A stretch of DNA of 64,000 bases from assembly GCA_964590435.1 (NCBI GenBank), contig CAZPWT010000019.1, forward strand, positions 20,327-84,326, written 5' to 3'. This document shows positions 23,882 through 31,992 of the stretch, piece by piece. The notes beneath the pieces were generated by a model, which searched no databases, was not told the origin of the DNA, and worked only from the letters and a program-made list of their open reading frames with translations. Position 1 is the stretch's first letter; each line of letters begins with the position of its first letter. A program made the translations under genes and the position numbers. The DNA is from WSZJ01 sp964590435 (GTDB taxonomy: Bacteria; Planctomycetota; MHYJ01; WSZJ01).

Positions 23882-25431
23882 GCGACCGCCGCATGCTGGT
23901 CAACGCCCTCGACCCCGAGGAGGTCCGCGTCGCGGTCCTCGACAGCGGCGTGCTCCAGGAGTTCTACATCGAGCGCGCTTCCCGCGAGACGCTCGTCGGC
24001 AACATCTACAAGGGGCGGGTCATCAACATCGTCTCTTCGCTCCAGGCGGCGTTCGTGGACATCGGCCTGGGGAAGAACGCGTTCCTGCACGCGAGCGAGG
24101 CGGTTGCCCCGGGCGGAAGCGACGCCGCGCGCCGCGCGCCGGCCGCGGCGCCGCCGCTCCCCGCGGGGTTCGAGCCGGGGCCCGAGACCGCCCGCCGCGC
24201 GCCGGAGCGCCACGACCGCCGCCCGTCGCTGAACCTCAAGGACGTCCTCCGTCCCGGGCAGGACGTCGTCGTCCAGGTGATCCGCGACCCCGTCGGCGAA
24301 AAGGGCCCGAGCGTGTCGATGGACATCTCGATCGCCGGGCGCTACCTCGTCCTCACCCCCGAGACGCGGCGCACCGCCGTCTCCAAGCGCATCGCGGACC
24401 CCGCCGAACGCGAGTCCCTCAAGGCCCTTCTCCAGCAGCTCGAACCCCCCGGCGAAGTCGGGTTCATCATCCGCACCGCCGGGACCGGCCAGACGCACCG
24501 CGAACTGCAGAAGGACCTCGACTCGCTCGTCCGCCTCTGGTCCGCCGTCAGCGAACGCGCCCGCGACGAACGCCCCCCCGCCGTCCTTTACCAGGAAAGC
24601 GACCTCGTCATCCGCACCATCCGCGACCTCTTCACCCCCGAGGTCGAAGAAGTCCTCATTGACTCCCCCGAGGTCCTCGAGCGCACGATCGAGTTCGTCT
24701 CCGCCGTCATGCCCAGTTTCCGCGGCAGGTTCCTGCTCTACGAGGAAACCGAGCCGCTCTTCCATAAGTTCGGCGTCGAGCCGCAGATCGAGGGGCTGTA
24801 CCGCAAGCGGGTGGACCTCCCGAGCGGCGGCTCGATCGTGATCGAGGGGACGGAGGCCTTGACGGCGGTGGACGTGAACAGCGGGCGGCTCGTGGGGGAC
24901 AGCCCGGAGGAAGCGGCGTTCCGGACGAACCTGGAGGCGTGCGAGGAGATCGGGAGGCAGTTGCGGCTGAGGGACATCGGCGGGGTGATCGTGGTGGACT
25001 TCATCGACGTGAGGGAAGCGGATCACCGGCGGGACATCGAGCGGGCGATGAAGGAGGCGGTGAAACGGGACCGTTCGCAGACGACGGTGCTGAAGATGAG
25101 CCGGTTCGGGCTGGTGGAGATGGCTCGGCAGAAGATTCGGCCCGGGGTGAAGCTGGTGTCGTACGAGGAGTGCGGGAGGTGCCTGGGGACGGGGATGGTG
25201 AGGACGGTGGAGAGCATGGGATTGTGGCTGATGAGGCTGATCCGGCACGAGTTGAGCGTGGCGGGGGGGCTGGGGGTGGAGATCCGGTTGAATGCAGAGG
25301 TAGCGCAGTACATCCTGAACACGAAGAGGAAGGACCTGCTGAAGCTGGAGGAGCAGTATGGGCGGGAGGTGGCGATCCTGGCGGAGGCGAGCTACGAAGT
25401 GGAGCGGTATGAGATCAGTCGCGTGAGCTAG
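23878..25431 (+). CDS. rng: Ribonuclease E/G family endoribonuclease
   Basis: A 517-residue Rne/Rng protein. The S1 RNA-binding domain starts at VGNIYKGRVINIVSSLQAAF (about 39-58) and is interrupted by an Ala/Pro-rich insert (about 78-120) before resuming at LRPGQDVVVQVIRDP. The 5'-sensor/RNase H-like part includes FIIRTAGTG. The catalytic aspartates lie in LTAVDVNSGR (about 330) and GVIVVDFIDV (about 370), and the zinc-link cysteines in YEECGRCLGTG (about 430). The length matches RNase G, with no long degradosome tail. It processes rRNA and mRNA in the cytoplasm. Confidence 0.93.
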   Translation: MSDRRMLVNALDPEEVRVAVLDSGVLQEFYIERASRETLVGNIYKGRVINIVSSLQAAFVDIGLGKNAFLHASEAVAPGGSDAARRAPAAAPPLPAGFEPGPETARRAPERHDRRPSLNLKDVLRPGQDVVVQVIRDPVGEKGPSVSMDISIAGRYLVLTPETRRTAVSKRIADPAERESLKALLQQLEPPGEVGFIIRTAGTGQTHRELQKDLDSLVRLWSAVSERARDERPPAVLYQESDLVIRTIRDLFTPEVEEVLIDSPEVLERTIEFVSAVMPSFRGRFLLYEETEPLFHKFGVEPQIEGLYRKRVDLPSGGSIVIEGTEALTAVDVNSGRLVGDSPEEAAFRTNLEACEEIGRQLRLRDIGGVIVVDFIDVREADHRRDIERAMKEAVKRDRSQTTVLKMSRFGLVEMARQKIRPGVKLVSYEECGRCLGTGMVRTVESMGLWLMRLIRHELSVAGGLGVEIRLNAEVAQYILNTKRKDLLKLEEQYGREVAILAEASYEVERYEISRVS

Positions 25432-25882
25432 ACAAAGGGGGGAACGTCCCGAGATGAGGGGCGTTCCAAGAAGAACGAAATCGCCATGCAAGTTGCAAGT
25501 TATTGATTTCCAATACCTTACGATGAAGAGCCACCGACTTTCTGCCCGCCGTACCGTTTCGAAGTGGAACGGATCGCAGTTAACGCTCAGCTTGTCCAAC
25601 CCACGGAGATTTTTCTTCTATCACAAGTCATTGGCTCATAGATTGTTATGACTCGCTGACTTTCGAGGATCGCCCCGGGCCTGTATGGCCCTGCCTTTGC
25701 AATAGACTTCCCCCGCACCTTGATCCGCATCCAGTTTCGTGCCCTGGGCGTCCATTTCCCTCCCTCACTACCCTGATCCTTACAGCCGCCTAGGGCACTT
25801 TTTTTCACCTCCAACGGCCGGCAAGACCCGCGGCCTCCCCCCGTTGACGCCTTCCATCGACGGGGATACTCTCTCCCACCCC
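25432..25882. other. 451-bp AT-richer intergenic region before ribBA
   Basis: No gene, tRNA or FMN riboswitch is visible. It contains a hairpin just after the rng stop, GGAACGTCCC (25441-25450) with GGGGCGTTCC (25458-25467) but no T tract, an unexplained lower-GC stretch up to about 25800, and the ribBA promoter. Confidence 0.5.
25844..25872 (+). promoter_or_regulatory. Promoter of ribBA-kdsA, giving a very short or no leader
   Basis: TTGACG (25844-25849) is followed after 15 bp by GATACT or after 17 bp by TACTCT. Either way transcription would start within a few nt of the ATG at 25883, and there is no Shine-Dalgarno sequence, so a leaderless mRNA is likely. Confidence 0.5.
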
Positions 25883-27121
25883 ATGCCCTTCACCCCCATC
25901 CCCGAGATCCTCGACGAAATCCGCGCCGGGCGGATGATCGTGCTCGTCGACGACGAAAACCGGGAGAACGAGGGCGACCTGTGCATGGCCGCAGAGTTCG
26001 CCACCCCGGAGGCGATCAACTTCATGGCTCGCTTCGGCCGCGGGCTCATCTGCCTGACCCTGACCGAGGAGCGCTGCCTCGCCCTCGACCTCCCGATGCA
26101 GGTCTCCCGCAACACTTCCCGCTTCGAAACTGCCTTCACCGTCTCGATCGACGCGGCAACGGGGATCACGACGGGGATCAGCGCGGCGGATCGCGCCCGC
26201 ACGATTGAGCTCTGCCTGCGGAAAGACGCGCGCCCTTCCGACCTGGTCAGACCCGGGCACATCTTTCCGCTTCGGGCCCGCCGCGGAGGCGTCCTCGAAC
26301 GCGCCGGGCAGACGGAGGGGGGCGTGGACCTCGCCCGCCTCGCCGGGCTCCAGCCCGCCGGCGTCATCTGCGAGATCATGAACGACGACGGCACCATGGC
26401 GCGCCTCCCCGAGCTCCATGAATTCTGCGCGCGCCACAAGATCAAGCTGGCGAGCGTCGAGGACCTCATCGAGTACCGCCGCCACACCGAGAAGCTCATC
26501 GAGAAGGTCGCCGTCGCCGACATGCCCACGAAGTACGGCACCTTCCGCGCCCATCTCTACCGCTCCATGACCGACGAGTACCTCCACATCGCCCTCTGCG
26601 CCGGCGGCGTCGGCGAACCCGCCCCGGACGGCCGCGCCACCAGCCAGCCCGACCCCGTCCTCGTCCGCGTCCACTCCGAGTGCCTCACCGGCGACATCTT
26701 CGGCTCCCTCCGCTGCGACTGCGGCGACCAGCTCCAGTCCGCGCTGCGCCAGATCGCGGAAGCGGGCAAAGGCGTCCTCCTCTACATCCGGCAGGAAGGC
26801 CGCGGCATCGGCCTTGCCAACAAGATGAAAGCCTATGCCCTGCAGGACCAGGGCCAGGACACCGTCGAGGCCAACCACTCCCTCGGCCTCCCCGCCGACC
26901 TCCGCCACTACGGCATCGGCTGCCAGATCCTCATGGACCTCGGAGTCCGGAAGCTCCGCGTCCTCACCAACAACCCCAAGAAACTGGTCGCCCTCCACGG
27001 TTACGGCCTCGAGATGGTCGAGCGCGTCCCGATCGCCATCCCGCCCAACCCCGCCAACGCCCGCTACCTCAAGGCCAAGAAAGAGAAGATGGGCCACATG
27101 CTCGAGGACGAAACGCCTTGA
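25883..27121 (+). CDS. ribBA: Bifunctional DHBP synthase / GTP cyclohydrolase II
   Basis: A 412-residue fusion. The N-terminal half makes 3,4-dihydroxy-2-butanone 4-phosphate from ribulose 5-phosphate, with the acidic motif VDDENRENEGDLCMAAEF (residues 18-35) and RPGHIFPLRAR. The C-terminal half is GTP cyclohydrolase II, with zinc cysteines in HSECLTGDIFGSLRCDCG (about 261-278), the catalytic IRQEGRGIGLANK and LLTNNPKK-like VLTNNPKKLVALHGYG. Together they supply both precursors of riboflavin. The length is usual for the fusion. The stop overlaps the kdsA TTG start. Confidence 0.95.
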   Translation: MPFTPIPEILDEIRAGRMIVLVDDENRENEGDLCMAAEFATPEAINFMARFGRGLICLTLTEERCLALDLPMQVSRNTSRFETAFTVSIDAATGITTGISAADRARTIELCLRKDARPSDLVRPGHIFPLRARRGGVLERAGQTEGGVDLARLAGLQPAGVICEIMNDDGTMARLPELHEFCARHKIKLASVEDLIEYRRHTEKLIEKVAVADMPTKYGTFRAHLYRSMTDEYLHIALCAGGVGEPAPDGRATSQPDPVLVRVHSECLTGDIFGSLRCDCGDQLQSALRQIAEAGKGVLLYIRQEGRGIGLANKMKAYALQDQGQDTVEANHSLGLPADLRHYGIGCQILMDLGVRKLRVLTNNPKKLVALHGYGLEMVERVPIAIPPNPANARYLKAKKEKMGHMLEDETP

Positions 27122-27933
27122 AGCAGCCTCTCTCCGTGGGCGGCGTCACCTTCGGCGGCAAGGCCCTTCCGCTCATCGCCGGGCCATGCGTCATCGAGAG
27201 CGAGCGCCATTGCCTCTCGGTCGCCGAGAAACTCGCGAAGATCGCCGACCGCGCCGGGTTCCCCCTCGTCTTCAAGTCCAGCTACGACAAGGCCAACCGC
27301 ACTTCCCTCGACTCCTACCGCGGCCCCGGGCTCACCGAGGGACTCAAGGTCCTCGCCAAGGTCAAGGCGCGCCTCGGCCTCCCCGTCCTCACCGACGTCC
27401 ACCAGGTCTCGGAGGTCGCCGCGGCGGCCGAAGTCTGCGACATCCTGCAGATCCCGGCGTTCCTGTGCCGCCAGACGGATCTCGTCGTGGCGGTGGCGAA
27501 GAGCGGCCGGGTGGCGAACGTGAAGAAGGGGCAGTTCCTGGCGCCGTGGGACATGAAGAACGTGCTGGAGAAGATCCGCAAGAGCGGCGGGCGGGCGCTG
27601 CTGACCGAGCGCGGGGTGTCGTTCGGGTACAACACGCTCGTCAGCGACTTCCGCGCGATCCCCGAGATGCAGAAGCTGGGCGCGCCGGTCGTCTTCGACG
27701 CGACCCATTCCGTGCAGCAGCCGGGCGGCCGCGGATCGTCGTCGGGGGGCCAGCGCGAAATGGTCCCGGTCCTCGCGCGCTGCGGCGTCGCCGCCGGCGC
27801 GGACGGCCTCTTCCTCGAGTGCCACGAGAACCCGGACCGCGCGCCGTCGGACGGGCCGAATATGCTGACGCTCAAGGAACTGCCGCGGCTCCTCGCACAG
27901 TTGGCGGCGATCCGGGAAGCGGTGGCGAAGTGA
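27118..27933 (+). CDS. kdsA: 3-deoxy-8-phosphooctulonate synthase
   Basis: A 271-residue KDO-8-phosphate synthase that condenses phosphoenolpyruvate with arabinose 5-phosphate in the LPS inner-core pathway. Family residues are visible: LIAGPCVIESE, KSSYDKANRTS, DVHQVSE, FLCRQTDL, NVKKGQF and FDATHSVQQPGG, with ECHENPDRAPSDGPN near the end. A TTG start overlapping the ribBA stop (TTGA) gives the right N-terminus. KdsA shows that the organism makes KDO and so has an LPS-type outer membrane. Confidence 0.95.
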   Translation: MKQPLSVGGVTFGGKALPLIAGPCVIESERHCLSVAEKLAKIADRAGFPLVFKSSYDKANRTSLDSYRGPGLTEGLKVLAKVKARLGLPVLTDVHQVSEVAAAAEVCDILQIPAFLCRQTDLVVAVAKSGRVANVKKGQFLAPWDMKNVLEKIRKSGGRALLTERGVSFGYNTLVSDFRAIPEMQKLGAPVVFDATHSVQQPGGRGSSSGGQREMVPVLARCGVAAGADGLFLECHENPDRAPSDGPNMLTLKELPRLLAQLAAIREAVAK

Positions 27934-27941
27934 GGCTGGTG

Positions 27942-28087
27942 GTTGGGGGTCGGTAGTCCGTGGTGGGCGGCAACGGTCGCGGTCGTGAAGCGCGTCGCGA
28001 CGTTGCATCGCACCGGACGCCGTGGTCCCGACAGGTTCTCACCGGCAGCCGGCATTCACCACCAACCACCGACCACCAGCCCCCGAC
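27942..28087. repeat. Word-repeat hairpin element in a convergent gap (GGTGGT-type words)
   Basis: The left arm 27942-27966 (GTTGGGGGTCGGTAGTCC at its start) is matched imperfectly by the inverse of 28062-28087, about 19 of 25 positions, around a 95-nt loop. Both arms are built from short G/T words. It begins 8 nt after the kdsA stop and ends on the last base of the convergent PilZ gene, filling the gap. Confidence 0.6.
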
Positions 28088-28485
28088 TATCCCCCCGGCA
28101 ATTGCGCCTTCACCTGGTGCGCAAAGATCCGGTTCCGGTCCGCCGACGGGATGTCCTTGAACGTCACCCCGATCTGGCAGCGCCCCGACCCTTCCTCGAT
28201 CTTCTCGATCCAGCCCACTTCCCCCAGCGCCTTGATCGGCTCCGGATCGTTCGGGAGCAGCAGGTTGATCCCCAGCATCATCTTGTGCGTCAGCAGGTCC
28301 GCCAGCCAGTCCAGCCGGGGCACCTTCCCTGCCACGAGGCACCCCTGCGCCGAAATCGAAGGCACCGTCCCCTCGTAAATCTGGTCCTGCTCGGCGTCCT
28401 GCCGGGATTTCGAGAGGAACTTGAAGCGCACCTCGATCGGGGTGCGCAGCTTGACCAGGGTGCGTTCGCGGGGTGACTCGGCCAT
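28087..28485 (-). CDS. PilZ-like domain protein
   Basis: A 132-residue single-domain protein with the PilZ pattern: a basic N-terminal segment (RERTLVKLRTPIEVRFKF) and the glycine-containing PSISAQGCLVAG, standing for the D/NxSxxG motif that binds cyclic di-GMP, then beta strands ending in CQIGVTFKDI. The canonical RxxxR and DxSxxG are only partly kept, so ligand binding is uncertain. It is transcribed away from the phasin/PHA regulator pair and converges on kdsA. A TTG at 28515 is an alternative start. Confidence 0.65.
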   Translation of the reverse strand: MAESPRERTLVKLRTPIEVRFKFLSKSRQDAEQDQIYEGTVPSISAQGCLVAGKVPRLDWLADLLTHKMMLGINLLLPNDPEPIKALGEVGWIEKIEEGSGRCQIGVTFKDIPSADRNRIFAHQVKAQLPGG

Positions 28486-28556
28486 GCCGCGAGCGTATCG
28501 GGTCCGCTTTGGCAAGGCAAGACCGCGACCGCCCCGGCCCGGCCCTCACCGCTTCC

Positions 28557-28585
28557 TTGACTCCCGTTGACGCACCGCGTTAGCG
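28557..28585 (+). promoter_or_regulatory. Promoter of the phasin/PhaR-like pair
   Basis: TTGACT (28557-28562) and TTAGCG (28580-28585) are 17 bp apart, about 28 nt upstream of the start codon, which is preceded by CAGGAGA. Confidence 0.5.
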
Positions 28586-28612
28586 TCGGCGGCGTCGAAA
28601 CAGGAGAAGCCC

Positions 28613-28957
28613 ATGAACGCGGATGACGTGAAGAACGACCTGAGGCGGCTGATGCTGGCGGCGGCGGGCGCAGCCGGGCTGGCGGCGGACGAGGCGAAGA
28701 CGCTCCTTGGCCGGATGGTCAAGCGCGGCGAGGTCGCGGAGCAGGACGCGAAGGCGGTGCTGGCGAAGATCGCGGATTCGCGGCCGGTCGCGGCGACGAA
28801 GGAGGCCGCGAAGAAGGCGGGCGCGGCGGCCGGGCGCGGCTGGGACGCGGTGCTGTCGAAGCTGAACATGCCGAGCCGCGCGGACGTGGAAGCGCTGGAG
28901 AAGAAGATCGACAAGCTGAACGCGAAGCTGCGCCGGCTGGAAAAGGAGAAGGAATAG
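28613..28957 (+). CDS. Phasin-family polyhydroxyalkanoate-associated protein
   Basis: A 114-residue, entirely helical protein with an Ala-rich middle (KEAAKKAGAAAGRGWDAV) and a C-terminal heptad coiled coil (EALEKKIDKLNAKLRRLEKE), the layout of short phasins and of the PHA-regulator phasin family. Such proteins coat polyhydroxyalkanoate granules. The PHA regulator gene follows 2 nt downstream, which supports the call. Confidence 0.75.
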   Translation: MNADDVKNDLRRLMLAAAGAAGLAADEAKTLLGRMVKRGEVAEQDAKAVLAKIADSRPVAATKEAAKKAGAAAGRGWDAVLSKLNMPSRADVEALEKKIDKLNAKLRRLEKEKE

Positions 28958-28959
28958 CC

Positions 28960-29220
28960 ATGCGGGAGATCACGAGGTACGCGAACCGCAAGATGTACGA
29001 CTCCCGCACCCGGGGTTACATCACGCTCGATGGCGTGGCACGGCTGGTGGCGAAGGGGGAAGCGGTGAAGGTGATGGACCGCGACACGGGAACGGACCTG
29101 ACGTCGGCGGTGTTCCTGCAGGCGATGATGGAGCAGGAGAAGAAGAAGCCGGGGACGTTCGGGGCGGGATCGCTGTCGGGGCTGCTGAAGGGCGCGGGGA
29201 AGAAGAAGGGGCGGAAGTAG
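28960..29220 (+). CDS. PHA accumulation regulator DNA-binding domain protein (PhaR-like)
   Basis: An 86-residue protein whose first 60 residues match the PHB/PHA accumulation regulator DNA-binding domain: ITRYANRKMYDSRTRGYITL, then VKVMDRDTGTDLT. In PhaR this domain represses phasin and PHA genes and also binds PHA granules. The usual long C-terminal part is absent and is replaced by a short Gly/Lys tail. It forms an operon with the phasin. Confidence 0.88.
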   Translation: MREITRYANRKMYDSRTRGYITLDGVARLVAKGEAVKVMDRDTGTDLTSAVFLQAMMEQEKKKPGTFGAGSLSGLLKGAGKKKGRK

Positions 29221-29228
29221 CGGGCGTG

Positions 29229-29247
29229 GCGGAGGCTAGGCCTCCGC
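29229..29247. terminator. Hairpin between convergent genes, no T tract
   Basis: An 8-bp perfect stem (GCGGAGGC 29229-29236 with GCCTCCGC 29240-29247) has a TAG loop that is itself the stop codon of the minus-strand gene. It may separate the two convergent transcripts. Confidence 0.45.
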
Positions 29248-29745
29248 GCCCTCGCCGACCGGGGCGAGCGCCCCCTCGGCGTCGAGCTTCGCCTGCAGTT
29301 CGTGGATCATGCGGGAGTTGGCGCGCAGCTGGAGCCACTCGACCACGAAACCGAACAGGTTGATACCGAGGCAGGCGACCGCGACGCCGCGGTGGACCTG
29401 CGTGCTCCAGACGCCGGTGTGCGCGCCGGCGCCGCTCCACGCGGCGAGGATGCTGCTGAACATCGAGCCCAGCGCGAACGGGAAGGACTTCAGCCGCAGC
29501 ACGTTGATCTTCGAGAGGTAGGGCTTCGACCACGGCCGCTCGTGGATCGCCTCGCGGATCGCGCGGCCCGAGCCGATCAGGAAAAAGATCACGAGCGAGT
29601 GCACGAACAGCACCGCCACGACGAGGAAAAATGCCGTGGCGATGTGCACCTTGGCGTGCGTCAGGTCCGCGCGGAACCCGAGCGTCACCACCACCGCAAA
29701 GAGCGCGGTGACGAACATCGCCATCACGGTGTAGTACTTGTGCAT
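29236..29745 (-). CDS. Four-helix membrane protein of unknown function
   Basis: A 169-residue protein with four predicted transmembrane helices (about residues 5-25, 36-57, 87-107 and 119-141), a His/Arg-containing loop and a C-terminal amphipathic helix (MIHELQAKLDAEGAL). No family is recognised. Its start overlaps the stop of the P5C dehydrogenase by one base, so the two are co-transcribed. Confidence 0.7.
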   Translation of the reverse strand: MHKYYTVMAMFVTALFAVVVTLGFRADLTHAKVHIATAFFLVVAVLFVHSLVIFFLIGSGRAIREAIHERPWSKPYLSKINVLRLKSFPFALGSMFSSILAAWSGAGAHTGVWSTQVHRGVAVACLGINLFGFVVEWLQLRANSRMIHELQAKLDAEGALAPVGEGAEA

Positions 29746-31292
29746 CAGAGTTTTTCGGAGACGCTCTTCATCTGGAGGAACAGCCCGAGGTAATCCCGCC
29801 CGCCCGCCTTCGAGTCGGTGCCGGACATGTTGAACCCGCCGAACGGGTGCACGTCGACGAGCGCGCCGGTGCACTTGCGGTTGAAGTACAGGTTGCCGAC
29901 GTGGAATTCGTGGCGGGCGCGCTCGATGCGGGCGCGGTCGCGCGACCAGAGGGCGCCGGTCAGCCCGTACTCGGTGGAGTTCACGATCTCCAGGCCGTGG
30001 TCGAAGTCGCGCGCCTCGAGGACTGCGAGCACGGGGCCGAAAATCTCCTCGCAGTGCAGGCGCGCCGTCGGCTTCACGTCCGCGACGATCACCGGCGGGA
30101 TGAAATACCCCGCGCCGTTCCATTTCTCGCCGCCCAGCACCAGCCGCCCTTCCTTGCGGCCGATCTCCACGTACTCGTTGATCTTGCGGAACGCGGACTC
30201 GTCGATCACCGGCCCCATCGCATTCATCGGGTCGCGCGGCGCCCCGACGGTGATCCGCTTCGCCCGCTCCACCACGCGGTCCAGCACGTCCTTGTAGACG
30301 CTCTTCACCACGATCGCCCGCGAACACGCGCTGCATTTCTGCCCCTGGTACCCGAACGCGGACGCGACGATCGCGTCCGCCGCGCCGTCGAGGTCCGCCG
30401 TCTCGTCGACCAGGATCGCGTCCTTCCCGCCCATCTCCGCCACGACGCGCTTGAGCCAGAGCTGGCCGGGCGCCGGCTTCGACGCCAGCTCCCAGATCCG
30501 CAGCCCGACTTCCTTCGAGCCGGTGAACGTGATGAAGCGCGTCTTCGGGTGCTGGACGAGGTGGTCGCCGATGGCGCCGCCGGAGCCGGGGCAGAAGTTG
30601 ACGACGCCGGCGGGCATGCCGCATTCCTCGAGGAGCTCGACGAACTTCGCGGCGATGACCGGGGTGACGCTCGCGGGCTTGAGGACGACCGTGTTCCCCG
30701 CGACGACGGCCGCGGTCGTCATGCCGGCCATGATCGCGAGCGGGAAGTTCCACGGCGGGATCGCGATGCCGACGCCCAGCGGGATGTAGAAGACCTGGTT
30801 GTCCTCGCCCGGGTACGGCGTGACGCCCTGGTTGCCGCCCCAGCGCACCGCCTCGCGGCCGTAGAACTCCAGGAAGTCGATCGCCTCCGCCGTGTCCGCG
30901 TCCGCCTCCGCCCAGCTCTTCCCCGCCTCGAACACCAGCCACGCGCTGAACTCGAACTTCCGCCGCCGCATCGCTGCCGCCGCCCGCCACAGGATCCGCG
31001 CCCGCGCCGCCGGCTCCCACTTCTTCCACCACCCGAACGCCTTCTCCGCCTCCGCGATCGCCTGGTCGGCGAGCGCGACGTCGGCCTTGGCGACCGTGCC
31101 CACGACCTCGTCCGGCTGCGCCGGGTTGAGCGACTTGATCCGGTCCTTCGTGTCGATGCGCTTCCCGCCGATCACCAGCGGGTAGTGCTTCCCGAGCTGC
31201 GCCTGCACCGTCTCGACCGCCTTCGCCATGAGCGTGCGGTTGGCGGCCTGGGAGAAATCGACGAAGGGTTCGTTGCGGAATTCGGTGGTCAT
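29745..31292 (-). CDS. pruA: L-glutamate gamma-semialdehyde (1-pyrroline-5-carboxylate) dehydrogenase
   Basis: A 515-residue aldehyde dehydrogenase of the P5CDH type. Key features are the NAD-binding PPWNFPLAIMAGMTTAAVVA, FTGSKEVGL, the general base in VVAEMGGKDAILVDE (Glu about 282), the catalytic cysteine in YQGQKCSACSR (about 316), and EEIFGPVLAV. Length and the N-terminal NEPFVDFSQAANR pattern match stand-alone bacterial P5CDH rather than PutA. It oxidises glutamate semialdehyde to glutamate in proline catabolism. No proline dehydrogenase gene is adjacent; a membrane protein follows instead. Confidence 0.93.
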   Translation of the reverse strand: MTTEFRNEPFVDFSQAANRTLMAKAVETVQAQLGKHYPLVIGGKRIDTKDRIKSLNPAQPDEVVGTVAKADVALADQAIAEAEKAFGWWKKWEPAARARILWRAAAAMRRRKFEFSAWLVFEAGKSWAEADADTAEAIDFLEFYGREAVRWGGNQGVTPYPGEDNQVFYIPLGVGIAIPPWNFPLAIMAGMTTAAVVAGNTVVLKPASVTPVIAAKFVELLEECGMPAGVVNFCPGSGGAIGDHLVQHPKTRFITFTGSKEVGLRIWELASKPAPGQLWLKRVVAEMGGKDAILVDETADLDGAADAIVASAFGYQGQKCSACSRAIVVKSVYKDVLDRVVERAKRITVGAPRDPMNAMGPVIDESAFRKINEYVEIGRKEGRLVLGGEKWNGAGYFIPPVIVADVKPTARLHCEEIFGPVLAVLEARDFDHGLEIVNSTEYGLTGALWSRDRARIERARHEFHVGNLYFNRKCTGALVDVHPFGGFNMSGTDSKAGGRDYLGLFLQMKSVSEKL

Positions 31293-31398
31293 GGGGCGAA
31301 GCTCCGGGAGGTGAGGGGCGAAAATCTTACGGCCGTTGGTGGAAGGGGGCAACCGGGGAGTGTGGACTAATGGGACTGATTTTGTCCTGTTTCCGCTG

Positions 31399-31427
31399 TT
31401 GCACTCCCGCTTCAGCCCTGCTAGCCT
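31399..31427 (+). promoter_or_regulatory. Promoter of the DUF1858 gene
   Basis: TTGCAC (31399-31404) and TAGCCT (31422-31427) are 17 bp apart, 36 nt before the ATG. Confidence 0.65.
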
Positions 31428-31463
31428 CTTCTCAACAACGACACTTTCTCCATCGGAGGTCCC

Positions 31464-31853
31464 ATGACGCCCAACACCCCTCAGCCCGCCACTCCCCAGC
31501 CCGCCGCCGCCGCAGGCTCCTGCAGCACCAACGACTGCGGCTGCTCCTCCGGCGCCGAGAAGCGCTTCTCCAAGGAACTCACCATCGGCGCCGCGATGCG
31601 CATGCACCCCCGCGCCGCCGAAGTCTTCATGGGCTTCCACCTCGGCGGCTGCTCGCACTGCGCGATCAGCGAAGAGGAGACGATCGAGCAGGTTTCGGCC
31701 GGGTACGGCATCCCGATCGACATGCTGATCAACGCGCTGAATTCGCTGTTCGACTACGACAAGAAGCGCGCCGAGGCCGCGAAGGCGGCGCAGGCGAAGG
31801 CCGCCGCGCAGGCCGCGACGGGCGCGCCGGTGCCGGCCGCGCCGCAGGCGTAG
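31464..31853 (+). CDS. DUF1858 domain protein
   Basis: A 129-residue cytoplasmic protein. The central part (LTIGAAMRMHPRAAEVFMGF, then GGCSHCAISEEETIEQ and DMLINALNSLF) matches the DUF1858 domain found in ScdA/hybrid-cluster-associated proteins, with the characteristic Cys-x-x-Cys. An N-terminal cysteine cluster (CSTNDCGCSS) may bind a metal or iron-sulfur centre. The C-terminus is a low-complexity Ala/Lys tail. GGAGG lies 5 nt before the ATG. It is monocistronic, with its own terminator. Confidence 0.8.
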   Translation: MTPNTPQPATPQPAAAAGSCSTNDCGCSSGAEKRFSKELTIGAAMRMHPRAAEVFMGFHLGGCSHCAISEEETIEQVSAGYGIPIDMLINALNSLFDYDKKRAEAAKAAQAKAAAQAATGAPVPAAPQA

Positions 31854-31871
31854 AACCGCAGGATTCCGGAA

Positions 31872-31907
31872 GGGCGGGGTCGCGAAAGCGTCCCCGCTCT
31901 TTTTTTT
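31872..31907 (+). terminator. Intrinsic terminator after the DUF1858 gene
   Basis: A GC stem (GGGCGGGG with CCCCGCTC, closed by CGC-GAAA-GCG) at 31872-31899 is followed by eight T. Confidence 0.9.
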
Positions 31908-31992
31908 GCGCCCCGGCTCCCCCGACGCGCTTTGGGTGCAGGACCGTGGTTGCGCGCCCCGGTCGCCCCGCCACTCGTGGAGGGAACGCCGT

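Noticed and set aside
25454..25651. 65-codon frame after rng
   Set aside because: No ribosome binding site, no family and atypical composition; treated as intergenic.
25432..25882. FMN riboswitch before ribBA
   Set aside because: None of the conserved FMN-element blocks is present, and the promoter is too close to the start codon to leave room for one.
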